The notes beneath the pieces are model-generated. The model was given only the letters and a program-made list of their open reading frames with translations, ran no database searches and was not told the origin of the DNA. A stretch of 64,000 nucleotides of DNA from Stieleria magnilauensis (lineage in GTDB: Bacteria > Planctomycetota > Planctomycetia > Pirellulales > Pirellulaceae): contig CP036432.1 of NCBI GenBank assembly GCA_007753675.1, positions 8,992,233 to 9,056,232 on the forward strand, in the 5' to 3' direction. Positions 1-8,427 of this stretch are shown here, in pieces. The position numbers and the translations under genes were made by a program. Position 1 is the stretch's first letter. Each line of letters opens with the position of its first letter.

Positions 1-2
1 CG

Positions 3-440
3 CGTTCCTATTACATCGGGATCGAGACGGCCGGCCTGGCGATCCCCGGCGCACCGCGTCCTTTACGAGCACTCTGTGTCGCTCCACAGGGAATGGAAGA
101 AGGCACCGAAGCCGAAGTGCCCGGCAATGAAATCGGTCTTGTCGTTGGAACGCCCGCACGGTTCCGTTTCTTCGCCTCCTCCAAACGCGGCGACGACGCC
201 GTCGGAACCCAACTGGATCGTTGGTCACCGGAGGAACTGGTCGAAAGCGAACCGATCGAATTGACACTCTCGCGCGACTCCGCCGGCGAATCTGGCAGCG
301 AATCAGGTGGCGGCGAACCGTTCGTCCCCGTGCGGTTTGTCAGCCGCGTCACCGAACTGGGAATGTTTGAACTGTGGTGCCATTCGACGCGCACCGACGA
401 ACAGTGGAAAATGGAGTTCAACGTTCGCGAGAAACGATAA
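3..440 (+). CDS. Hsp70-family chaperone, C-terminal part (5' truncated by window edge)
   Basis: The reading frame is open from the first bases of the window and ends at TAA, so only about the last 145 residues are present. The visible part starts RSYYIGIETAGLAIPG and continues through a beta-rich stretch ending in ELWCHSTRTDEQWKMEF. The next gene has the matching segment (RSYYMQVQ, then VGMYCVDAEHGKRWKLEF). The two are therefore tandem paralogues of an Hsp70-like ATPase, and this piece corresponds to the part after the nucleotide-binding domain plus a divergent substrate-binding beta domain. It ends right after that domain and lacks the long C-terminal extension of its neighbour. The gap to the next gene is 27 bp, so the two are probably co-transcribed. 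The assignment rests on similarity to the neighbour; the ATPase motifs lie outside the window. Confidence 0.75.
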   Translation, partial: RSYYIGIETAGLAIPGAPRPLRALCVAPQGMEEGTEAEVPGNEIGLVVGTPARFRFFASSKRGDDAVGTQLDRWSPEELVESEPIELTLSRDSAGESGSESGGGEPFVPVRFVSRVTELGMFELWCHSTRTDEQWKMEFNVREKR

Positions 441-467
441 CGGTCTACCACGAGATGGAAGCAGGTT

Positions 468-3281
468 TTGTCTGAGCATAACGACACGTCAACGGACCCC
501 ACCGCAACACCACCACGATTTGTCGTCGGAATCGACCTGGGTACGACGAACTGCGCGATGTGCTACGTCGACACGTCCCGGCCGGATTGGCAGGTCGAAA
601 CGTTTCGAATCCCGCAGTGGGTCGATCTCGGTCAACTCGAAAAACGCGAGACCCTGCCTTCGTTTCATTACGAGCTGACGGCCAGCGAAGCGGGCGGACA
701 AGCCGGCGCGCTTCCCTGGCAAGACGCTTCCTCCAAACCGGCGTCCTGTGTCGGCGTGTTCGCCCGAGATGCGGGCGCGCGACATCCGGGTCGACGTATC
801 AATTCCGCCAAAAGTTGGCTGTCCCACGACGGGGTCGATCGCACCGCCGACTTCCTGCCCTGGCACGGGGATGCCGACGTGCCGCGGATGTCGCCGGTCG
901 CCGCGTCGAGCGAGTATCTTCGTCACCTGCGCGGAGCCTGGGACGATGCCTTCGCTGAACATCCCCTGCACGAACAAGACGTGGTGATCACGTTGCCGGC
1001 GTCGTTTGACGAAGTCGCGCGCGAATTGACGATCAAAGCCGCCAAGCAGGCGGGGCTGAAACGGGTTTATCTGATCGAAGAACCCCAGGCCGCGTTCTAT
1101 GCCTGGATCGACGGCCATCGCAGCGATTGGCAAGATCTGGTTCGGCCCGGTCAGTTGATCTTGGTCTGTGACATCGGCGGCGGCACGACCGACTTGACCC
1201 TGATTCGCGTGCGGCCGGCCGGCCAGTCCAACGATCAAGTTCAGTTCCACCGCGTCGCCGTCGGTCGCCACCTGATCCTCGGCGGTGACAACATGGATTT
1301 GGCGGTCGCCAAGTTGGCAGAGGCAAAGCTCAACGAGACCTCAGCTGGCACACCTCCGTCGGCCAGCCAGTGGGACCGCATGGTCCAGGCATCTCGAACG
1401 GTCAAAGAATCCATGTTGGACGAAGCGCGGGGAGCATCGTTCACACTGAACGTGGCTGCCGAAGGGGCAAAGTTGTTGGCCGGCGCGATCCAGGTCGAAC
1501 TGACGGCCGAAGAAATTGATGCCACGTTGTTGGACGGTTTCTTTCCACGCGTCCAGCTTTCCGATCGCCCGAGTCGCCAGCAAAGCGGGTTCCAAGAGTT
1601 TGGGTTGCCCTACGCAACCGACCCCGCCATCACACGTCACCTGGCAGAATTCCTCTCCGAACATCGTCGCAGCGGCATCGACCAACAGGACACCGAGTCG
1701 GCCGATCGCCCGGATCTGGTTTTGTTCAACGGCGGCGTGTTGGCCGCTCCGGCGATTCGACAGCGGATCGTCGATTCGCTCCGCGACTGGTTCCAAGACC
1801 CCGGCGAAACCTGGCAACCGAAGGTCCTGGCGTCACAGCGTTTGGACTTGGCCGTCGCTCGCGGCGCCGCTTATTACGCGATGGTCCGGCGAGGCCAGGG
1901 CGTTCGCATCGCAGCCAACCTGGGTCGTTCGTATTACATGCAAGTGCAACACGATCCGCCTCGCGCCCTGTGCCTGATCCCCGGCGACGCCGAAGCGGGA
2001 CAACAGTTTCGCGCCGATGATCATCCGTTGCACCTGCAAGTCGGCGCGCCGGTGCAGTTTCCGCTGTGGGTCAGCAGCACGCGATTGGCCGATCGCGTCG
2101 GCGACTTGGTCGCGATCGACCCGAACGAGATGTCCGCGCTGCCGCCGATTTGCACGGCCCTGGTGCGCGGCCGACGCCGCGAAGAAACCGAATTGAGCGT
2201 GTTCGTGGAATCCGAATTGAGCGAGATCGGGACGGTCGGCATGTACTGCGTCGACGCCGAACACGGCAAACGATGGAAACTGGAATTCGACATTCGCAGC
2301 ACGCTGGAAACCGACCGAGACGCACATACCGGAAGCGGCGAAACGGCGGGGATCGTCGATAGCGAAACCGTGGAAGCCTGCGCCGATGCGATCGAATCCA
2401 CCTTCGGCGACCAGGCCGACATCAAACCCAATCAGATCGTCAAGCGACTCGAATCGATCACCGAAACCAGCCGCAATGATTGGCCGCCCACACTGATTCG
2501 CGAACTGTGGCAATTCTTGGCCGATCTCGAAACCGGTCGCCGCAAAACCCCCGCCCACGAAGCCCGTTGGTTGAACTTGGCCGGCTTCTGTCTGCGGCCC
2601 GGGTATGGCGTCGCGGTGGACGATTGGCGGGTTCAACAAATGTGGCGAATGCTGCACGGGCGGTTGGCGTTCCCGGCATCCCAATCACGCACCGAATCGA
2701 TGATCCTGTGGCGGCGGATCGCGGGCGGACTGACGGCCGGCCAACAACAGCAACTCGCCGCTCCGATGCTGGCCGCACTGCGGAGCAAGTCTCGACGCAT
2801 CGAGCCGCACGAGGCCAATGAGTTCTGGCGACTGATCGCGTCGTTGGAACGGTTGGACGTGCGTCAAAAAATCGAACTCGGTGACATCGCCTTGAAAGAA
2901 TTCGGCCGCAAAAAAAACGTCCGGTTGCGCCCCGCACTGCTCTGGGCGCTCGGCCGACTCGGCGGACGCCAACCCGCCTACGGCCCGCTCAACACCACCA
3001 TCCCGGTCGCCACGGTTCAGTCGTGGATCGAATCGCTGATCGCCATCGATCCGCCTGAATCCGACGTGCCACTGACGCTCGTGCAACTGGGGCGTAAAAC
3101 GGGCGACCGCTACCGAGACATCGCCGCAGCGACCCGCGACAAAGCCGCTACGTACTTGCAGTCCAGGGATGCGGCGGACCACTTCGTCACCCTGCTGACC
3201 GAAGGCGGAACGCTGGATCGAGACGAAGAGACCGCCGTGTTCGGCGACTCGCTGCCCCTGGGCATCCGACTGGGACGGTAG
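468..3281 (+). CDS. Hsp70-family protein with long C-terminal extension (DUF3731-type)
   Basis: 937 residues with an actin-like Hsp70 ATPase domain. Phosphate-1 motif GIDLGTTNCAM lies at about residues 21-31. LPASFDEVARELTIKAAKQAG and LIEEPQAAFYAW form the connect region. Phosphate-2 motif CDIGGGTTDLTLI is near residue 232 and the adenosine motif LFNGGVLAAPAIRQRI near 425. After the substrate-binding-like beta region come about 300 further, mostly helical residues, typical of the Hsp70/DUF3731 group rather than DnaK (about 640 residues). The TTG start is chosen because the N-terminus then runs directly into the ATPase fold. The preceding frame is a shorter Hsp70 paralogue, a tandem arrangement known for this group. 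Canonical DnaK is not in the window; dnaJ and grpE lie about 50 kb away. The client is unknown. Confidence 0.88.
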   Translation: MSEHNDTSTDPTATPPRFVVGIDLGTTNCAMCYVDTSRPDWQVETFRIPQWVDLGQLEKRETLPSFHYELTASEAGGQAGALPWQDASSKPASCVGVFARDAGARHPGRRINSAKSWLSHDGVDRTADFLPWHGDADVPRMSPVAASSEYLRHLRGAWDDAFAEHPLHEQDVVITLPASFDEVARELTIKAAKQAGLKRVYLIEEPQAAFYAWIDGHRSDWQDLVRPGQLILVCDIGGGTTDLTLIRVRPAGQSNDQVQFHRVAVGRHLILGGDNMDLAVAKLAEAKLNETSAGTPPSASQWDRMVQASRTVKESMLDEARGASFTLNVAAEGAKLLAGAIQVELTAEEIDATLLDGFFPRVQLSDRPSRQQSGFQEFGLPYATDPAITRHLAEFLSEHRRSGIDQQDTESADRPDLVLFNGGVLAAPAIRQRIVDSLRDWFQDPGETWQPKVLASQRLDLAVARGAAYYAMVRRGQGVRIAANLGRSYYMQVQHDPPRALCLIPGDAEAGQQFRADDHPLHLQVGAPVQFPLWVSSTRLADRVGDLVAIDPNEMSALPPICTALVRGRRREETELSVFVESELSEIGTVGMYCVDAEHGKRWKLEFDIRSTLETDRDAHTGSGETAGIVDSETVEACADAIESTFGDQADIKPNQIVKRLESITETSRNDWPPTLIRELWQFLADLETGRRKTPAHEARWLNLAGFCLRPGYGVAVDDWRVQQMWRMLHGRLAFPASQSRTESMILWRRIAGGLTAGQQQQLAAPMLAALRSKSRRIEPHEANEFWRLIASLERLDVRQKIELGDIALKEFGRKKNVRLRPALLWALGRLGGRQPAYGPLNTTIPVATVQSWIESLIAIDPPESDVPLTLVQLGRKTGDRYRDIAAATRDKAATYLQSRDAADHFVTLLTEGGTLDRDEETAVFGDSLPLGIRLGR

Positions 3282-3416
3282 CCCGCACAGCTTGCCAAAC
3301 CGGCACCAAAGCGAAACCCGACAGTTTCCTTCGATTGATCAACCACTCACCGCCGATTCAACACCGGTGTGTCGTTGGTTTGTTTCGTTTGGCGCTCTAG
3401 TATCGGTGAGGGTGTG

Positions 3417-4085
3417 ATGCCACTTCGAAAACTCTGGAACTCGATTCGTGGCAAGTCGGCCACGCCAAAAGTCCACGCGAGTTCAGAGACGGTGAGTCCA
3501 GGGACACAGTGCCCGGAACCAGGTTTGAATCCAGCACCGCGGATCCAGTCCGCCCAGCAAACCTCCCCGCCGGCCCAACGCCCCGCGGCCGTGCCGACGC
3601 GCCCGGCGACGTCCAAGTCCATTTCAGGTGCCGCCACACGCGACGACAAGAAACTGTTTCGACGGATGGAATCGCTGTCCGTTCAATCGGTGTTGGAAGT
3701 CGGTGTCGGTGACGGACGGCGCTCACTGGCGATGTTGCACGCGCTGACCCACAAAGGCCACTCGACCCCGATTCATTACATCGCGATCGATGAGTTTGAA
3801 TTGGGCGGTAACGCGCTTTCGCTGCGAGACTTTCACAAACAGCTGCGTGAGTACCCGGCCAAAGCCCATCTGGTGCCGATGGCGATCGACGCCGGCCTGG
3901 ATCGTGTGGTCCGAACGTACGGCCAAGTCGATCTGATCCTGTGGTCCGCCGAGCAGCCGCCGACCCCGGCCCAGCACAGCGCTCTGGCCCGCCTGAGCAA
4001 GTCGCACACCATCGTCTTCGCCCAGGAAAACGGTCGCTGGACCGAAACGCTGCCCGGTCTGGCCGCCGGCAAACGGGCCGCCTGA
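3417..4085 (+). CDS. Rossmann-like protein resembling SAM-dependent methyltransferases
   Basis: About 222 residues. The first ~70 are polar and proline-rich, probably disordered. From about residue 80 there is a class I methyltransferase-like core: SVLEVGVGDGRRSLAML resembles motif I (E/DxGxGxG). Then come an acidic strand-end IAIDEF and a VDLILWSA strand where motif IV would be. No catalytic residue can be assigned, so enzymatic activity is uncertain. ATG is preferred over an upstream in-frame GTG 48 bp earlier because a purine-rich GGTGAGGG precedes it. It stands alone between the Hsp70 pair and glmS. It could also be a non-catalytic Rossmann protein. Confidence 0.6.
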   Translation: MPLRKLWNSIRGKSATPKVHASSETVSPGTQCPEPGLNPAPRIQSAQQTSPPAQRPAAVPTRPATSKSISGAATRDDKKLFRRMESLSVQSVLEVGVGDGRRSLAMLHALTHKGHSTPIHYIAIDEFELGGNALSLRDFHKQLREYPAKAHLVPMAIDAGLDRVVRTYGQVDLILWSAEQPPTPAQHSALARLSKSHTIVFAQENGRWTETLPGLAAGKRAA

Positions 4086-4086
4086 T

Positions 4087-4143
4087 CGATCCCAGCCGCT
4101 CCAACCGGCACGGTTGACCCGACCGGAAAGATTTCTGGGATCG
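4087..4143. other. Inverted repeat downstream of the Rossmann-like gene
   Basis: CGATCCCAG is matched 39 bases later by its perfect complement CTGGGATCG, just after the stop codon. Inner CGGT/ACCG segments can extend pairing. There is no T-tract, so this is at best a weak terminator or mRNA 3' hairpin. Confidence 0.3.
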
Positions 4144-4260
4144 GCAGCGTCTGTGTTTTGAGCTAGGTTTGTTCATGCCCGAAACGGCAACTAAATTGAT
4201 TCCCCCCGGTCAAGGCCGGTCGGGATGAACAGACAGGCCTCCAAAACAGATTGAATTGCG

Positions 4261-6117
4261 ATGTGTGGAATTGTCGGATATGTCGGTTCGGACAAAGCAG
4301 GCGACTTCCTGCTCAGTGGTCTGCGCCGCTTGGAATACCGCGGATACGACAGTGCCGGCGTGGCGATCCACGGCGGTGACACGTTCCACATCACCCGCGC
4401 GGTCGGCCGAATCGACGCCCTGGCCAGCTCGTTGGGCCAAAACCCCGTCGACGGACCGATCGGGATCGGCCACACCCGCTGGGCCACCCACGGACCGGCG
4501 ACCCAGGAAAACGCCCACCCGCACGTCGGCGGCGACGGCGAAGTGATTCTGGTGCACAACGGAGTCATCGAGAACTTTCAAACGCTGAAAAACGAGCTGA
4601 TCGAAAAAGGCTACGCGTTTCAGTCCGCGACCGATAGCGAAGTGGTCGCCCATCTGATCGCCGAAGGCCTGCGTGTGACGCCGGAGACTGCCGAGGATCC
4701 GTCGTTGCAATACGTGCAAGCGGTCCAGTGGGCCATCGCCCAGCTCCGCGGCACCTATGGGCTGGTGATCGCCTTCCGGGATCAACCCGACTTGTTGATC
4801 GCCGCTCGATTCGGCAGCCCGCTGGTGATCGGAATCGGCAACGGCGAGTACTTCGTCGCCAGCGATTCATCCCCGCTGGCCGGCTGCACCGATCGCATCG
4901 TCTACATGGCCGACCACCAATTGGCAGTGCTCCGCCCCCAAGGCTTTTCGGTGACACACCGGGAACAGGGCAAAGTGACGGTTCAGATCCAACCCCTGGA
5001 AGCGGCCGAAGAAGAGGTCAGTTTGCAGGGCTATGACCACTACATGCTCAAGGAAATCTATGAGCAACCCGAATCGCTGAAGAACGCGATGCGCGGCCGG
5101 CTGGACGAGGAAAACGCCACCGCCGTGTTTGGCGGATTAAACCTGACCCCGCAACAATTACGCAGCGTCGAACGCATCATCCTGACCGGATGCGGTACCA
5201 GTTGGCATTCCGCGCTGGTCGGCGAGTACCTGATCGAGGAACTCGCGCGGATTCCCGTCTGTGTCGAATACGCCAGCGAATTGCGGTACCGCAACCCGCC
5301 GATCGAAAACAATACGCTGGTGTTCGGGATCACCCAAAGCGGCGAGACGGCCGACACGCTGGCCGCCTTGCGGGAAACCAAACGCAAAGGCCACCGCACC
5401 CTGGCCCTCTGTAACGTCGTGGGAAGCTCCATCGCCCAGGCCGCCGACGGCGGCGTCTACTTGCACGCCGGGCCGGAAATCGGCGTGGCCAGCACCAAAG
5501 CCTACACGTCACAGTGCTGCGTCTTGGCCATGCTGGCGCTGTACTTCGGACGCATCCGCCACCTCAGCTTCGAAGCCGGACGAAACATCATCCGCGATCT
5601 GCAGCAAGCCCCGGGGGCGGTTCAAGAGGCGCTCAACTGCAACGAACACGTCAAAACCGTTGCGGAAAAGTACAAGGACGCCACGAACATTCTGTACCTC
5701 GGCCGCCAATACAACTTCCCGACCGCCCTGGAAGGCGCTCTCAAGCTGAAAGAAATCAGCTACGTCCACGCCGAAGGCTACCCGGCGGCGGAAATGAAAC
5801 ACGGCCCGATCGCACTGGTCGACGAAAAAACTCCCAGCGTGTTCATCATCCCCCAAGGCACCACCTACGACAAAGTGATGGCGAATATGGAGGAGGTGAA
5901 GGCTCGCGGAGGCCCGATCATCGCCGTTGCAAGCAAAAACGATCCGCACATCGAAGCCGTCGCCGACGACGTGATCCACATCCCCGATGTGCCGGCCATC
6001 ATCCAGCCGATCGTGTCCGTCGTGCCGCTGCAATTGCTCTCCTATCACATCGCACTGCTGCGGGGCTGTGACGTCGACAAGCCGAGAAATTTGGCCAAAA
6101 GTGTGACAGTGGAGTAG
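4261..6117 (+). CDS. glmS: Glutamine--fructose-6-phosphate aminotransferase (isomerizing)
   Basis: 618 residues, the normal length for GlmS. It makes glucosamine-6-phosphate from fructose-6-phosphate and glutamine, the first committed step to UDP-GlcNAc for peptidoglycan and LPS. The N-terminus MCGIVGYVG exposes the catalytic Cys2 of the Ntn-type glutaminase. RRLEYRGYDSAG and GHTRWATHG are signature motifs of that domain. Two SIS isomerase domains follow (GCGTSWHSALVGEYLIEE and TQSGETADTLAAL; then YLGRQYNFPTALEGALKLKEIS with HAEGYPAAEMKHGPIAL). The end DKPRNLAKSVTVE is the conserved GlmS C-terminus with its catalytic lysine. The 175-bp leader shows no glmS ribozyme core that I can recognise; it only contains a small CCGGTC-type hairpin. 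Confidence 0.97.
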   Translation: MCGIVGYVGSDKAGDFLLSGLRRLEYRGYDSAGVAIHGGDTFHITRAVGRIDALASSLGQNPVDGPIGIGHTRWATHGPATQENAHPHVGGDGEVILVHNGVIENFQTLKNELIEKGYAFQSATDSEVVAHLIAEGLRVTPETAEDPSLQYVQAVQWAIAQLRGTYGLVIAFRDQPDLLIAARFGSPLVIGIGNGEYFVASDSSPLAGCTDRIVYMADHQLAVLRPQGFSVTHREQGKVTVQIQPLEAAEEEVSLQGYDHYMLKEIYEQPESLKNAMRGRLDEENATAVFGGLNLTPQQLRSVERIILTGCGTSWHSALVGEYLIEELARIPVCVEYASELRYRNPPIENNTLVFGITQSGETADTLAALRETKRKGHRTLALCNVVGSSIAQAADGGVYLHAGPEIGVASTKAYTSQCCVLAMLALYFGRIRHLSFEAGRNIIRDLQQAPGAVQEALNCNEHVKTVAEKYKDATNILYLGRQYNFPTALEGALKLKEISYVHAEGYPAAEMKHGPIALVDEKTPSVFIIPQGTTYDKVMANMEEVKARGGPIIAVASKNDPHIEAVADDVIHIPDVPAIIQPIVSVVPLQLLSYHIALLRGCDVDKPRNLAKSVTVE

Positions 6118-6273
6118 TGACATTCCACCCAAAATGGCATTCTTTCCTTGCGGATACCCGCAGCGAAATTACGCTCTTGATTGTTGCCCAATCAGCATGG
6201 GATGATCGTCGCCGAGACGGGGGCCAAGTCGACCCGGCGAGCAATCCATGACCAGGAACCCTTTTCTATTCGG

Positions 6274-6486
6274 ATGAAAAAGACGATGAATCGTAACGGC
6301 CTGACCTTTAATTCTCGCAAGGCGCTGATGAACAATATCGGAGAGGCTGCGGGGACGGAAATTGCAAATCTGATTGCCGAAATGGCCGCCGAAATCGAAG
6401 AATTGCGACGCAACAAGGTCAACGTCACCCGCATCGTCCCGGCCACCAACGTCAATCTGATGGGCCGCAACGAAGACGCCATCTAA
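6274..6486 (+). CDS. Small conserved hypothetical protein (~70 aa)
   Basis: About 70 residues beginning MKKTMNRNGLTFNSRKALMNN and ending NLMGRNEDAI. The middle (GEAAGTEIANLIAEMAAEIEELRRNK) looks like a single amphipathic helix that could form a coiled coil. There is no signal peptide or cysteine pair. ATG at this position is chosen over an in-frame ATG 93 bp upstream because the upstream part has a different, non-coding-like composition; another ATG lies four codons further in. Function unknown. It lies 156 bp after glmS in the same direction and could share its transcript. Confidence 0.6.
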   Translation: MKKTMNRNGLTFNSRKALMNNIGEAAGTEIANLIAEMAAEIEELRRNKVNVTRIVPATNVNLMGRNEDAI

Positions 6487-7337
6487 CGCCTCGTCACCCA
6501 GCCTCGTCCACGAGCCGCCGAGCCCGCCTCCACGTCCGGCCCTCCACGTCCGGCCCACCATCGAGCGCCGCGATCACCGCCGGATCGACGAAAATCCGGG
6601 GTCTGTCCCCAGCGACCCAGGACTGACAGGGCACCTGGGCCCTCAGAGGCAAATAGGACCTATAGGACAAATGGGCCCCATAGGTCACATACGTCCAATT
6701 CGTCCCATTTCTTCCGTGGCACCGGGGTCTGTCCCCGTACCCTCGTGTGCTCAGTACTCAGTACTCAGCGTGACACACGGGGTCTGTCCCCGCGTTACCA
6801 CGTGCCCGTTCCTTGCACCGTGTTTTCCATTCGGTGCCCACTTCGTGGGCAGACCGCTTGCTCGGTCGGCTGGCAAGATCCGCTGATGCCGTTTTTCTAC
6901 AACGCCACCGAGCTTCTCAACGGCGACCAACGCACCACTACAGCGACAATAGCGTCCCCTGCATGCCGTTGCGGCTGCGACCTGAAATTCCGGTCCGTGT
7001 CGCACGCGGACTGGCACGTCGCATGCAAACGACTCAGGGCAGGGAGGAAGCAGGGATGCACACGCTTCTATGGATGGTCGCTTGAGACGTAACGGGGAAT
7101 TGCGTCTCAGGCATCAGAGAGTGCTGCCGAGACACCTCGCTGGGCAGAACTTGACGGATGGCTTACGAGTCGGGTGATCTGGTTCCGGTGCCGGATCACC
7201 CGACTCCGCCGTTCCCTACGCACCGCCTAAACCTGTGCACTGTACCAGTGCGAACTCTTATCGGATGGGCTGCGATCAGCGTCGAAACGCTGATCGCGAC
7301 GGACTGTCCGCCATCTCAGCTGCGATTTGCCAGCCGA
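6487..7337. other. Intergenic region rich in short palindromes, no gene seen
   Basis: About 850 bp with no convincing coding frame on either strand. It holds three copies of a GGGGTCTGTCCCC palindrome (annotated separately). A stretch at about 6651-6710 contains AAATAGGACCTATAGGAC and an AAATGGG/CCCATTT inverted pair spaced 28 bases apart. A short direct repeat of CAGTACT lies near 6751-6769. From 6800 onward nothing is recognised. Confidence 0.5.
6598..6791. repeat. Three dispersed copies of palindrome GGGGTCTGTCCCC
   Basis: The 13-mer GGGGTCTGTCCCC (GGGG stem, TCTGT loop, CCCC stem) occurs at 6598-6610, 6724-6736 and 6779-6791, each time as an identical core in different flanks. Such REP-like cores are typical of elements mobilised in trans; no transposase is present here. 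Confidence 0.75.
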
Positions 7338-8195
7338 TCAGTTTCCGAACGGGTCACCACCAAACGGATCGGGTGCGCCGCCTGCCGGCGCCCCAAACGG
7401 ATCGGCTCCCGTATCAGTGCCGAACGGATCGCCTCCGGCAGGAGCAGCGGGCTCGCCAAACGGATTCGAGTTGTCGCCTGCGGCCGGCATGCCCGCATCG
7501 CCGGCGTCGGCGGCAGCCCCTGCCGGTGCATCGTCGGCAAACGGATTGTCATCAAGCCCTTCCAAGGCATTGTTCTTTTCGACTTTGGGCTGTCCGTCGG
7601 CCAGCGCGGGACCGTCGTCGGCGAACGGATCATCGGCCACGGGAGCACTGGGAGCCGGCGGCGGCGGCTTCACACCAACCGGCGGAGCCGTCGCGCTCGG
7701 CGCGGCACCTGCCGGTGCGGCACTGGCTGCTGAAGCACTCGGCTGGACTCCCAATTCCATCATTCGCGTGTCGGATCGAGTCGCCGCGTTCATCATCGCG
7801 TTGATCCGTGCTTTCTGCCGAATCTCTTCCAGCTTCAGGCGAGCCGAACCCTGGAATCGCGACAGGGACCGACCGATACCGTCTGCGCCTCCGGTGCGTG
7901 CTTCCATCTGTGCTCCCACCTGCCAATCCAACTCCGCCTCGGCATTCCGCCCCTGGTTGTAGGCCACGATGCCGCGGAAGTAATAGGCACGGGGGTCACG
8001 AGTTCCGCCGTCGATGGCTTGCGACAGGTAGTCATACGCCTCGGTGTATTGACCGGCATAATACGCGTGCACCCCCCGGCCGTAGATCTCGGCCAGGACG
8101 GATTCGTTCTGCGCACTGGCCTGGTGTGAGCCGAGCATTGCTCCGATGAGCGCGAGCGCGGCCAGCGGTGCGAGAGAAAAAGAATGTCGGATCAT
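7338..8195 (-). CDS. Secreted TPR-like protein with C-terminal DPF/NPF-repeat tail
   Basis: About 285 residues. The ATG chosen gives a good Sec signal peptide (MIRHSFSLAPLAALALIGAM, ending ASAQ) and is preceded by AGAGGA. An upstream in-frame extension lacks these. The mature N-terminus has a TPR-like helical pair (YGRGVHAYYAGQYTEAYDYL, then RAYYFRGIVAYNQGRNAEAEL). After a helical linker the last ~120 residues are Ala/Pro/Gly/Asp-rich and carry five DPF and two NPF tripeptides set in acidic or glycine context, such as DDPFADD and SNPFGE. The tail is probably disordered and may bind partners. It is followed by a protease gene in the same direction. Likely periplasmic or envelope-located; role unknown. 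Confidence 0.75.
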   Translation of the reverse strand: MIRHSFSLAPLAALALIGAMLGSHQASAQNESVLAEIYGRGVHAYYAGQYTEAYDYLSQAIDGGTRDPRAYYFRGIVAYNQGRNAEAELDWQVGAQMEARTGGADGIGRSLSRFQGSARLKLEEIRQKARINAMMNAATRSDTRMMELGVQPSASAASAAPAGAAPSATAPPVGVKPPPPAPSAPVADDPFADDGPALADGQPKVEKNNALEGLDDNPFADDAPAGAAADAGDAGMPAAGDNSNPFGEPAAPAGGDPFGTDTGADPFGAPAGGAPDPFGGDPFGN

Positions 8196-8427
8196 CACTT
8201 TGGGGTCCTCTGACAAGTCGATCGGTTGATTGCGTGCAAGTAGCCGTTGCAGGCGACTATTGCGGAAGAATAGACGACAGCAACCTTGCCGATAGGTCGG
8301 CGTACAGACCGATAAGAGAATTCGGCCATTGAACACCTGTTAGGATACTTGTGCCAAGATGCTCGGGCAAACGGATTCGAGCCGTCGATCCAGAATTTAC
8401 ACGTTCACCAGACGGTCAGCCCCCCTC

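Noticed and set aside
489-1271. Antisense frames inside the Hsp70 gene and similar shadows across the window
   Set aside because: In GC-rich DNA the opposite frames stay open by codon bias; the plus-strand product has clear motifs.
4086-4260. glmS ribozyme in the glmS leader
   Set aside because: No core or pseudoknot consensus recognised, and the leader is only 175 bp with an unrelated small hairpin.
8345-8427. tRNA-like segment with ATTCGAGCCGTC
   Set aside because: No acceptor-stem partner or anticodon arm can be drawn.
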